A stretch of 7,416 bases of DNA from Clostridiales bacterium (GCA_021203285.1 JAJQBM010000219.1:1-7416); one strand, 5' to 3'; shown: positions 1 to 6,560, counted from the first letter of the stretch. Numbers and translations are program-made. Notes: generated by a model from the sequence alone, not told the origin.

Positions 1-30
1 TATTGGAATCATCGAAACACGCGCCTCTCG

Positions 31-59
31 TTGACGCCCGCAAAGAAATATTCTAAAAT
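31..59 (+). promoter_or_regulatory. Probable sigma-70 promoter of the mod-moa operon
   Basis: TTGACG at 31-36 and TAAAAT at 54-59 are separated by exactly 17 bp, which is close to the housekeeping consensus. Transcription would start near 66-67, leaving a leader of about 70 nt before modA. No other equally good promoter is visible between the seven following plus-strand genes, so this one probably drives the whole operon. The call rests on sequence pattern only. Confidence 0.62.
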
Positions 60-61
60 AA

Positions 62-94
62 GCCTATCGTGATTTTTATAAAAAAGCGATAGGC
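62..94. promoter_or_regulatory. Inverted repeat over the start site, candidate operator
   Basis: GCCTATCG (62-69) and CGATAGGC (87-94) are perfect inverted copies around an AT-rich centre that itself contains the palindrome TTTTTATAAAAA (73-84). The repeat begins 2 bp after the -10 box and covers the predicted start, a classic position for a repressor site. ModE-type molybdate regulators bind AT-rich palindromes in front of modA; the outer ATCG...CGAT here is reminiscent of such sites, but the inner bases do not clearly match the E. coli consensus. The same bases could instead form a stem-loop near the 5' end of the transcript. The regulator is not in the window. Confidence 0.45.
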
Positions 95-135
95 ACATCT
101 GTTTATACAAATATAATCTATCAGGAGGAATTACC

Positions 136-1098
136 ATGAAAAAGAAACTACTCTGCATCCTGCTCTCCGCCATGCTCGGCACATCCATGCTTGCCGGCTG
201 CGGCAGCACCACTGAAAGCACCGCCGAAGATACCACAGAAGACGCCGTCTCTGCAGAAGAGGAAACAGCCGACGATTCCGTTGCAGCGGAGGAAGACCTT
301 TCCGCGGAGGAAGAAACCGCAGAACAGTTCGAGGCCACCACCGTCACCATCTACGCAGCGGCCAGCCTGCAGACCGTTCTCACCGAGCTCATCGAGGTTT
401 ACAATGAGACACAGCCCAATGTGGAAATCGTGGGCAGCTACGACAGCTCCGGCACCCTGCTGACCCAGATTGAGGAGACGGACGGCAACGGCATCGACAT
501 CTTCTTCTCTGCAGCACAGAAACACATGAATACGCGGGAGGAGGATGACGGACTGGTCGTAGAGGGCAGCCGTCACAATGTTGTCAATAATCAGGTATGT
601 GTGATCACCTACACCGGCAGCGAAACCACGGTAACCGGGCTGGCAGACATCGCCAATGCGTCCAGTCTGGCTCTGGCAGACGGTTCTGTGCCGGTCGGCA
701 AATACACCCGTCAGGCTCTGGTAAACGCCGGTCTGCTGGAGGAGACGGAGGACGTCTCGACAATCACCACCGATGAGGTGTCTGCAGCCCTCGGCGGCAT
801 CGAGATCAACGAGTGCGGCAATGTCAGCAAGGTGCTTCAGGCCGTGGTGGAGCAGTCCAACGAGGTCGGCACTACCTACTATTCCGACACCTACGGATAT
901 GAAGATCAGGTTGAAATTCTGGAAGTTGTAAGTTATGATTTAACCGGAGACGTCATTTATCCCGTAGCGCAGGTTGCAAACGGCAGCGCGGACGAATTGG
1001 AATCCGCCGCGGCGGCCGATTTTATCGAATTCCTCATTTTCGATGAAGCCAAGGCAATCTTTGAAAAATATTACTTTGATACGGATGTGGAAGCATGA
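136..1098 (+). CDS. modA: Molybdate ABC transporter substrate-binding lipoprotein ModA
   Basis: This 320-residue lipoprotein captures molybdate (possibly tungstate) outside the membrane and delivers it to ModBC. The start is set by AGGAGG at 123-128, 7 nt before the ATG. A signal peptide (KKK, hydrophobic stretch) ends in the lipobox LAGC, with Cys22 as the lipidated residue. Residues 27-66 form a linker with 18 Asp/Glu in 40 residues and no Lys or Arg, including the near-repeat SAEEETAD/SAEEETAE (39-46, 56-63). The binding domain follows: AAASL (74-78), SYDSSGTL (101-108), FFSAAQKHM (123-131), DGSVPVGKY (182-190) and a TTYYSDTYG stretch (246-254), all corresponding to ligand-contact segments of the ModA/WtpA fold. 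The stop codon overlaps the modB start by 4 nt (ATGA), implying translational coupling. The fold is sure; the specificity for molybdate comes from the neighbouring Moco genes. Confidence 0.95.
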   Translation: MKKKLLCILLSAMLGTSMLAGCGSTTESTAEDTTEDAVSAEEETADDSVAAEEDLSAEEETAEQFEATTVTIYAAASLQTVLTELIEVYNETQPNVEIVGSYDSSGTLLTQIEETDGNGIDIFFSAAQKHMNTREEDDGLVVEGSRHNVVNNQVCVITYTGSETTVTGLADIANASSLALADGSVPVGKYTRQALVNAGLLEETEDVSTITTDEVSAALGGIEINECGNVSKVLQAVVEQSNEVGTTYYSDTYGYEDQVEILEVVSYDLTGDVIYPVAQVANGSADELESAAAADFIEFLIFDEAKAIFEKYYFDTDVEA

Positions 1099-1799
1099 AT
1101 ACAGTGATCGACATTTTGTCCGGACTGGACTGGAGTCCGCTGTTTATCTCATTAAAAACGGGAGTCGTGGCAACGGTAATCTGCTTTTTTCTCGGTATTT
1201 TTGCGGCAGGCAGAGTGATCTGCGCCGGGGAGCGCGGCAAGGCCATCGCGGACGGGTTTCTCACCCTTCCGATGGTTCTGCCGCCGACCGTGGCCGGTTT
1301 CTTCCTGCTTCTGCTGTTCAGCCTGAAACGGCCGCTGGGCAGCTTTCTGTTTAACCAGTTCAACATCAAGATTGTGCAGACATGGGCGGGCTGCGTCATC
1401 GCGGCCACCATCATCGCATTCCCCCTGATGTACCGCAACGCTCGGGCAGCCTTTGAGCAGCTGGACTCCAATCTGGTGTACGCCGGACGGACGCTCGGCA
1501 TGTCCGAGTTTCAGATTTTCTGGAAGATCATCGTCCCGAACTCCGGCCCCGGCATCGTCTCCGGAACCATCCTGACATTCGCGCGGGCGCTGGGCGAGTA
1601 CGGCGCAACCTCCATGCTGGCCGGGAATATCCCGCACAAAACATCCACGATTTCCCAGCGCATTGCCATGGTGATTCAGGACGGCGACTACCTGACCGGC
1701 GGTGTCTGGGTCATCATTATTCTCCTCATCGCTTTCGGCGTTATCGTTGCGATGAATCTGGTAGCAGGGAAAAACATGAAAAATGTGCAGCGGTGGTAG
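1095..1799 (+). CDS. modB: Molybdate ABC transporter permease ModB
   Basis: ModB is the integral membrane subunit that forms the molybdate channel as a homodimer. The 234 residues match the usual length of about 220-235. Hydrophobic segments lie at roughly 20-40, 53-77, 96-116 and 203-225, with further membrane stretches in the conserved C-terminal half. The cytoplasmic EAA-type coupling loop that docks on ModC is visible at 130-148 (AGRTLGM...FWKIIVP), followed by the family signature FARALGEYGATSMLAGNIP (162-180). The ATG lies inside the modA stop region (ATGA at 1095-1098). A separate Shine-Dalgarno is weak (GGATGTGGA inside modA), which fits coupled translation. modC follows after 15 nt. 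Confidence 0.96.
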   Translation: MNTVIDILSGLDWSPLFISLKTGVVATVICFFLGIFAAGRVICAGERGKAIADGFLTLPMVLPPTVAGFFLLLLFSLKRPLGSFLFNQFNIKIVQTWAGCVIAATIIAFPLMYRNARAAFEQLDSNLVYAGRTLGMSEFQIFWKIIVPNSGPGIVSGTILTFARALGEYGATSMLAGNIPHKTSTISQRIAMVIQDGDYLTGGVWVIIILLIAFGVIVAMNLVAGKNMKNVQRW

Positions 1800-1814
1800 A
1801 ACGGAGTACACACA

Positions 1815-2867
1815 ATGTCCATAGATGTTTCCATCCGAAAAAAAAAAATCGGGAATTTCTCTCTTGATATAACATTTCAATCCGAGGAAAATGAAATTTT
1901 CGCAATCCTCGGCGCGTCCGGCTGCGGCAAAAGCATGACATTGAAATGTATTGCCGGGATCGAGACGCCGGATGAGGGACATATTATTCTAAACGGAAGA
2001 ACGCTTTTTGACTCCGCAAAAAAGATTAACCTGATCCCGCAGAAGCGGCGGGTCGGATATATGTTTCAGGACTACGCGCTTTTCCCGAATATGACCGTTG
2101 AAAAAAATATCATGGCCGGGATGGGAAAGCATCCGGATCCTGCCGCGGTCCGTACATATATACAAAAATTCCGACTGGACGGTCTGGAAAATCATCTGCC
2201 GCGGCAGCTCTCCGGCGGCCAGAAGCAGCGGGTGGCGCTGGCCCGGATGCTGGCCTCGGAGCCGGAAATCCTGCTTCTGGATGAACCCCTCTCCGCTCTG
2301 GACACCTGGCTGAAGTGGCAGGTAGAGGAGGAATTGCTGAAGCTTTTTTCCGAAATCAAAAAGGCCATTCTTTTTGTGAAGCACAGCCGGGATGAGGTGT
2401 ATCATATCTGTGACCGGGTCTGTGTGCTAAGCAACGGCCATGTGGAGACCATCCAGCCAAAAAAGGACTTTTTCGCAAACCCGGAAACAATTGCCGCCGC
2501 ACACCTCTCCGGCTGCCGGAATTTTTCCCGTGCGGAGCGGATTTCCGCGCACGAGATCTTGGCCCCGGACTGGAGAATGCAGTTCTGCGTACAGCGGGAG
2601 GTGCCGAACGATCTGGCCTATGTCGGCGCACGCGCACACTATATTGAGGTCATCCCGCCGGGAACGGATGCCGCCAACTGTGCTGTGATGCAGGTGGATC
2701 ACCTGATGGAGCAGCAGTTCGAGTCTGAACTGATTTTAAACTGCGGCGATGAAAACAACACGCAGATGCGCCTGTTGATGGATAAGGACAAAGCATTGGA
2801 GCTGTCCCGTCAGGAGAAGCTGAGCATCCGGATACCGGAGGCGGCCCTGCTGCTGTTGAAAGAATAA
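1815..2867 (+). CDS. modC: Molybdate ABC transporter ATP-binding protein ModC
   Basis: ModC hydrolyses ATP to power molybdate import through ModB. All nucleotide-binding motifs are present: Walker A GASGCGKS (33-40), Q-loop Gln85 in FQDYALFP, signature LSGGQKQR (132-139), Walker B ILLLDEP (152-158), D-loop SALD (160-163) and switch His190 (VKHSRDE). After Walker A the usual Ser/Thr is Met41. The ATPase domain ends near residue 215. The region 220-350 begins with NPETIAAAHLSGCRNFSRAE (222-241), typical of ModC, and should be a TOBE/MOP-like regulatory domain, though divergent. GGAG at 1803-1806 lies 8 nt before the ATG. Codons 8-12 contain a run of 11 A (1838-1848), a possible slippage site. 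A 50-nt gap without a terminator separates it from moaC. Confidence 0.95.
   Translation: MSIDVSIRKKKIGNFSLDITFQSEENEIFAILGASGCGKSMTLKCIAGIETPDEGHIILNGRTLFDSAKKINLIPQKRRVGYMFQDYALFPNMTVEKNIMAGMGKHPDPAAVRTYIQKFRLDGLENHLPRQLSGGQKQRVALARMLASEPEILLLDEPLSALDTWLKWQVEEELLKLFSEIKKAILFVKHSRDEVYHICDRVCVLSNGHVETIQPKKDFFANPETIAAAHLSGCRNFSRAERISAHEILAPDWRMQFCVQREVPNDLAYVGARAHYIEVIPPGTDAANCAVMQVDHLMEQQFESELILNCGDENNTQMRLLMDKDKALELSRQEKLSIRIPEAALLLLKE
1838..1848 (+). repeat. Homopolymer A11 in the 5' end of modC
   Basis: Eleven consecutive A residues run from the third base of Arg8, through three AAA Lys codons, to the first base of Ile12 of ModC. Runs this long are known sites of polymerase slippage and length variation in bacteria. 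The current length keeps modC in frame, and a change by one base would abolish the ATPase very early. That this happens here is inference. Confidence 0.9.
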
Positions 2868-2917
2868 TTTCACAGGCCACACAATAACCAGCCATAAGAT
2901 CAGGAGAAACGCAGAAC

Positions 2918-3415
2918 ATGAATCCGGAATTTACGCATTTTGACAAACAGGGAAACGCCGTCATGGTTGATGTCTCGGAAAAACCGGTCACATCCCGCAC
3001 CGCAACCGCGCAGGGGAGCATTCTCGTCTGCGCCGAGATCATGCAGGCCGTTCAGGAAAGGACTGTGAAAAAGGGTGATGTCCTCGGCGTCGCCAGAGTC
3101 GCCGGCATCATGGGGGTAAAGCAGACCGCCGCCCTCATTCCGCTGTGCCACACCCTCCTGATACAAAAATGCAGTATTGATTTTGACCTGCATCCGGAAC
3201 AGGGTCGCATTACCGCCATCTGTACAGTTCAGTGCTCCGGACAGACCGGAGTGGAGATGGAGGCGCTGACGGGAGTGAGCACGGCGCTGCTCACCATCTA
3301 CGACATGTGCAAAGCCATCGACAGAACTATGACCCTCACGGATATCCGTCTCGTCGAAAAAAAGGGCGGACAAAGCGGACACTTTGTCCATCCGGATTCT
3401 TCCTCTCAAAACTAA
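2918..3415 (+). CDS. moaC: Cyclic pyranopterin monophosphate synthase MoaC
   Basis: MoaC converts 3',8-cyclo-7,8-dihydro-GTP, the product of MoaA, into cyclic pyranopterin monophosphate in the cytoplasm. The 165 residues match the family length. Family landmarks in order: MVDVSEK (16-22), KKGDVLGVARVAGIMGVKQT (51-70) with Lys52 matching catalytic Lys51 of E. coli, LIPLCHTL (73-80) with conserved His78, and GVEMEALTGVSTALLTIYDM (111-130) followed by CKA with Lys132 matching E. coli Lys131. The end GGQSGHF corresponds to the usual GG.SG.F tail. AGGAG at 2902-2906 precedes the ATG by 11 nt, a little far but the only good candidate. It lies directly upstream of moaA, whose product it consumes. 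Confidence 0.97.
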   Translation: MNPEFTHFDKQGNAVMVDVSEKPVTSRTATAQGSILVCAEIMQAVQERTVKKGDVLGVARVAGIMGVKQTAALIPLCHTLLIQKCSIDFDLHPEQGRITAICTVQCSGQTGVEMEALTGVSTALLTIYDMCKAIDRTMTLTDIRLVEKKGGQSGHFVHPDSSSQN

Positions 3416-3430
3416 AAGGCCGCACAGGAT

Positions 3431-4411
3431 ATGAAAGACTCCGTCAACCGGGAAATCAACTACATGAGAATCTCCGTCACCGACCGCTGCAACCTGCGCT
3501 GTGTCTACTGCATGCCCCACGGCACTCCGACGCTTCCCATGGAGGAAATTCTGACATTCGAGGAAATCGAGCGAGTCTGCCGACAGGCAGTGACTCTCGG
3601 AATCACCCGCTTTAAGATTACCGGCGGCGAACCCCTTGTCCGTCTCGGATGTCCGGCCCTCGTACACATGATCCGTCGGATTCCCGGTGTTCAGCAGGTG
3701 ACAATGACGACCAACGGTGTCCTTCTGGAGAAATATCTTGACGAACTCACCGCCGCGGGACTCGGCGCGGTGAATATCAGTCTGGATACGACAAACCGGG
3801 AATTATATCAGAAAATAACCGGCACTGACTGCCTTGACCGTGTGATGGCTTCGATCGAAGCCGCCGCAAAATCCGGCATACCCGTAAAAATCAACGCCGT
3901 CCTGCAGCCGAATCTCAACGCCGATGCATGGGTCGACCTGCTCGCGCTGGCAAAACAGTACGGAATCGATCTCCGTTTTATAGAGCTCATGCCCGTCGGT
4001 CAGGGGAAATTCGGCACGCCGGTCTCCAACGCAGACCTGTTTCACCGGATTGAAACGACATTTGGCCCGCTAAAGCCGGACGAACGTCCTCACGGCAACG
4101 GTCCGGCAACCTACTACCGCCTTTCCAGCTTTGACGGCAGCATCGGTTTTATCAGTCCGATTCACGGGAATTTTTGTGGGAGCTGCAATCGCATCCGCAT
4201 GACCTCCACCGGTGAGATCAAGCCATGCCTCATCTGCGGAGATACCTTCGATGTCCGCACCGCCCTGCGAAGCAACGGCACCGATCACTCAAAACAAAAT
4301 CCAGACGAAGATGTGCGGCGCATCCTCGCGGCCGCCATATCTGCAAAACCACCAAGGCACCGCTTTGGCACGGCCGCAGTGTCCACGGAAATGTCAAAAA
4401 TCGGCGGATAG
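3431..4411 (+). CDS. moaA: GTP 3',8-cyclase MoaA (radical SAM)
   Basis: MoaA uses S-adenosylmethionine and two 4Fe-4S clusters to rearrange GTP into 3',8-cyclo-7,8-dihydro-GTP, the first step of Moco synthesis. The radical SAM cluster ligands are Cys20, Cys24 and Cys27 (CNLRCVYC), followed by the SAM-binding GGEP motif (65-68). The second, GTP-binding cluster is held by Cys249, Cys252 and Cys266 (FCGSCNRIRMTSTGEIKPCL). The protein ends in the essential Gly-Gly dipeptide (MSKIGG), so it is complete at 326 residues. The ATG at 3431 gives the normal REINYMRISVTDRCN N-terminus; its Shine-Dalgarno is weak (AAAGG at 3415-3419, 11 nt away), so coupling to moaC, which stops 15 nt before, is likely. 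Confidence 0.97.
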   Translation: MKDSVNREINYMRISVTDRCNLRCVYCMPHGTPTLPMEEILTFEEIERVCRQAVTLGITRFKITGGEPLVRLGCPALVHMIRRIPGVQQVTMTTNGVLLEKYLDELTAAGLGAVNISLDTTNRELYQKITGTDCLDRVMASIEAAAKSGIPVKINAVLQPNLNADAWVDLLALAKQYGIDLRFIELMPVGQGKFGTPVSNADLFHRIETTFGPLKPDERPHGNGPATYYRLSSFDGSIGFISPIHGNFCGSCNRIRMTSTGEIKPCLICGDTFDVRTALRSNGTDHSKQNPDEDVRRILAAAISAKPPRHRFGTAAVSTEMSKIGG

Positions 4412-4422
4412 TCGGGAAAGGA
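4407..4422 (+). repeat. Leader repeat copy 1 (moaA stop and downstream RBS)
   Basis: GATAGTCGGGAAAGGA contains the TAG stop of moaA and the AAAGGA ribosome binding site (4417-4422), 7 nt before the MOSC-MogA start. Apart from one extra G it is identical to 5395-5409, in front of the next gene. Confidence 0.6.
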
Positions 4423-4429
4423 TACACCA

Positions 4430-5365
4430 ATGGGAGCCATTTTACATATCTGCATCAGCGAAAAGCGGGGCACTCCCAAACAGGAGGTAAATTCCGTCCG
4501 GCTTCTTCCCAGCCGGGGGATTGAAAACGACGCACACGCCGGGAATTGGCACCGACAGGTCAGCCTGCTCTCCGCTGAAAAAATACGGGAGTTTCAATCC
4601 AAAGGCGCTCAGGTAGAGCCGGGCGCATTCGGAGAAAATCTGGTCGTGGAAGGGTTTGATCTGCGCGCCCTGCCGGTCGGCGCCCGTTTTCGCATCAACG
4701 ACGCCCTGCTGGAAATGACCCAGATCGGAAAGGAGTGCCACACCCACTGCCGAATCTATCAGACGATGGGCGACTGCATTATGCCCCGCGAGGGCGTCTT
4801 TGCCGAGGTTCTCTCCGGCGGCATAATCCAAAAAGGAGATCCCATAGAGATGATTCCGCCAGACCCGAACCGGCCGTTTACCGCAGCCGTCATCACCCTG
4901 AGCGACAAGGGCGCTGCCGGTGAACGGGAGGACAAAAGCGGCCCTGCCATCGTAAATCTGCTTCATGCCGACGGCTATGACATCAAAGAAACCCTGTTGC
5001 TCGCAGATGACCGCCCATCATTGGAAAAAGAGCTGATCCGCCTCGCGGACCAGCGGCAGGTCGATGTCATTTTTACCACCGGAGGAACCGGATTCGACGA
5101 GCGGGATATCACGCCGGAGGCAACCATTGCGGTCTGCGATCGGATGGCCAACGGCATCGCTGAAGCCATCCGCGGATATTCCATGACCATCACGCCCCGC
5201 GCCATGTTCAGCCGCGCGGTTTCCGGGATTCGAAAAAAGACTCTGATCGTAAACCTGCCGGGCAGCCCGAAGGCCGTAACCGAAGCGCTGGAATTTCTTT
5301 TGCCGAATCTTGGACACGGGCTCGGAATCCTGCGGGGAACGGAAGGGGAATGCGCGCGCAGATAA
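4430..5365 (+). CDS. MOSC domain-MogA/MoaB fusion, molybdopterin adenylyltransferase
   Basis: This 311-residue protein joins two Moco domains. Residues 1-143 are a MOSC domain, the fold shared with the C-terminus of Moco sulfurases and thought to bind sulfur or cofactor; it has SRGIENDAHAG (28-38), PGAFGENL (64-71) and IGKECHTHC...CIMPREGVF, with Cys103, Cys107 and Cys116. Residues 148-305 are a MogA/MoaB domain that adenylates molybdopterin before metal insertion: TLSDKG (156-161), LADD (191-194), TTGGTGFDERDITPEAT (216-232) and NLPGSP (275-280). Asp226, and Asp193 or Asp194, are the likely equivalents of E. coli MogA Asp82 and Asp49. AAAGGA at 4417-4422 sits 7 nt before the ATG. Separate MOSC and MogA proteins are more usual; one chain suggests channelling, which is inference. 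Confidence 0.92.
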   Translation: MGAILHICISEKRGTPKQEVNSVRLLPSRGIENDAHAGNWHRQVSLLSAEKIREFQSKGAQVEPGAFGENLVVEGFDLRALPVGARFRINDALLEMTQIGKECHTHCRIYQTMGDCIMPREGVFAEVLSGGIIQKGDPIEMIPPDPNRPFTAAVITLSDKGAAGEREDKSGPAIVNLLHADGYDIKETLLLADDRPSLEKELIRLADQRQVDVIFTTGGTGFDERDITPEATIAVCDRMANGIAEAIRGYSMTITPRAMFSRAVSGIRKKTLIVNLPGSPKAVTEALEFLLPNLGHGLGILRGTEGECARR

Positions 5366-5394
5366 AACACCGCCCTGTCAATCAAAAACGAACC

Positions 5395-5409
5395 GATAGT
5401 CGGAAAGGA
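5395..5409 (+). repeat. Leader repeat copy 2 (RBS of the MoeA-like gene)
   Basis: GATAGTCGGAAAGGA repeats 4407-4422 with one G missing and supplies the AAAGGA ribosome binding site (5404-5409) of the MoeA-like gene. From its end, the TTG at 5415 is 5 nt away and the ATG at 5421 is 11 nt away, so spacing alone does not settle the start. Confidence 0.6.
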
Positions 5410-5420
5410 AGATATTGGAT

Positions 5421-6452
5421 ATGAAACAGATCCGAACAACCGAAGCAGCAGGTCATGTCCTCTGCCATGATATCACACGCATCGTAAAGGATGTCGTAAA
5501 GGACACCGCATTCCGCAAAGGGCACATTGTCACGGAAGCGGACATTCCGGAGCTTCTCAAGCTGGGGAAAGATCATCTCTACGTCTGGGAAAAGGATGAG
5601 ACGATGCTTCACGAGGATGAAGCGGCCGAAATTCTCCGGGATATCTGCCTGAACGAGCACATGAAGGCCGGCAGCCCCAAAGAGGGGAAAATCGAGCTGA
5701 CTGCCGCCTGCGACGGCCTGTTTCAGATCGATGTGCCACGCTTGGCTACAGTCAATGAGATTGAGGAGGTCATGATCGCCTCCCGCCACACCAACACCGC
5801 GGTCAAAACCGGCGACAAGCTTCTGGGAACCCGCATCATCCCGCTTGTCATCGCCAAAGAGAAAATGGAACAGGTAAAAGCTGCCGCCGGAGAAGAACCG
5901 CTGGCACGCATTGTTCCCTATCAGATCAAAACGGCGGGAATCATCACGACCGGAAACGAAGTATACTACGGCAGAATTCAGGACACCTTTACACCCGTCG
6001 TCACGGAAAAGTTAAAGCAATTCGGCATCGAAACAACCGAACACATCATCTTAAACGACGGCAAAGAAAAGATCGCGAACGCAATCCTTGAACTGAAATC
6101 AAAGGGCGTCGATCTCATCGCCGTGACCGGCGGGATGAGCGTGGACCCGGACGACCAGACCCCCGGCGCCGTCAAAATGTCCGGCGCCCGCATCGTCACC
6201 TACGGAGCGCCGGTGCTTCCGGGCGCTATGTTCCTTCTGGCTTATTTTGACGATGGAACCCCTGTCTGCGGGCTTCCCGGATGCGTCATGTACAACAAGA
6301 CAACCGTCTTTGACATCGTCCTGCTGCGTCTGGCTGCCGGAGTACCCATGAGCAAAAAGGATTTCGCATGCATGGGCAACGGAGGATTTTGCCTCGGCTG
6401 CCCTGTCTGTACCTTCCCCAACTGCGGATACGGAAAAGGGACGCCGGTGTAA
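5421..6452 (+). CDS. MoeA-like molybdopterin-binding protein with Cys-rich tail
   Basis: The 343-residue protein is a short relative of MoeA, which inserts molybdenum into adenylated molybdopterin. Numbering is from the ATG at 5421, chosen because family members begin MK.I; a TTG at 5415 would add two residues and has better spacing. Residues 1 to about 165 resemble the MoeA N-terminal region (FRKGHIVTEADIPELLKLG). The MogA-like molybdopterin-binding domain at about 168-310 has TTGNEVYYGR (176-185), VTGGMSVDPDDQTP (235-248) and GLPGCVMYN (284-292), where classical MoeA has TGGVSVG..D and GLPGNP. The C-terminal MoeA domain is missing, since full MoeA has about 410 residues. In its place is a tail with Cys324, Cys327, Cys330 and Cys335 (C-x2-C-x2-C-x4-C), able to bind zinc or an Fe-S cluster. 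It is the last gene of the operon. Confidence 0.88.
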   Translation: MKQIRTTEAAGHVLCHDITRIVKDVVKDTAFRKGHIVTEADIPELLKLGKDHLYVWEKDETMLHEDEAAEILRDICLNEHMKAGSPKEGKIELTAACDGLFQIDVPRLATVNEIEEVMIASRHTNTAVKTGDKLLGTRIIPLVIAKEKMEQVKAAAGEEPLARIVPYQIKTAGIITTGNEVYYGRIQDTFTPVVTEKLKQFGIETTEHIILNDGKEKIANAILELKSKGVDLIAVTGGMSVDPDDQTPGAVKMSGARIVTYGAPVLPGAMFLLAYFDDGTPVCGLPGCVMYNKTTVFDIVLLRLAAGVPMSKKDFACMGNGGFCLGCPVCTFPNCGYGKGTPV

Positions 6453-6478
6453 ACAAAAGGTACACCGGCGCCTGTTTT
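6442..6478 (+). terminator. Intrinsic terminator of the mod-moa operon
   Basis: CGCCGGTGTA (6442-6451) and TACACCGGCG (6461-6470) form a perfect 10-bp stem with a 9-nt loop, followed by CCTGTTTT. The stem contains the last codons and part of the TAA stop of the MoeA-like gene. On the opposite strand the stem is followed by TCCCTTTTCC, so it may also stop leftward transcription of the convergent esterase gene, less efficiently. Confidence 0.85.
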
Positions 6479-6560
6479 ATTCATACAATAACGTGTTCAC
6501 AAAAAACGGAATCTGCTTTTCCCAGCTCGCTTCGCAGTGCTCCCCTTCGGGCACTGTGCA
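6477..6560 (-). pseudogene. Detached C-terminal coding segment of the esterase
   Basis: After the TAA at 6563-6561 the same frame stays open for 27 codons and then stops at TAA 6479-6477. It reads VPEGEHCEASWEKQIPFF followed by VNTLLYE, which is what one expects at the end of a putative esterase of this family, where the His of the H-x-E-A-x-W stretch is the probable catalytic histidine. No start codon or ribosome binding site suggests independent translation. It therefore looks like the stranded 3' end of a gene broken by one nonsense codon. Confidence 0.72.

Noticed and set aside
62..94. The inverted repeat as an intrinsic terminator of an upstream gene
   Set aside because: On the plus strand no T-run follows the second arm. 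A T-rich run follows only on the minus strand, where no leftward gene lies to the right. It also sits just after a strong promoter, which favours an operator.
60..135. A Moco riboswitch in the operon leader
   Set aside because: The leader after the predicted start is only about 70 nt, too short for the known Moco motif, and apart from the inverted repeat I see no matching structure.
1152..1982. Long minus-strand open frame of 276 codons opposite modB and modC
   Set aside because: It is antisense to two clearly homologous genes, has low-complexity Cys/His-rich composition, and no supported start site. The same applies to the 255-codon frame at 2900-3667.
3358..3364. In-phase A AAA AAG slippery heptamer near the end of moaC, with a -1 frame open to 3615
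   Set aside because: It encodes the conserved Lys before the GG.SG.F tail of MoaC, and I see no convincing downstream stem. The -1 product would only fuse an out-of-frame copy of the moaA start, so it is probably coincidence.
5415..5420. TTG at 5415 as the start of the MoeA-like gene
   Set aside because: Its spacing to AAAGGA is good (5 nt), but the ATG two codons later gives the MK.I beginning I expect for relatives. Kept as an alternative.
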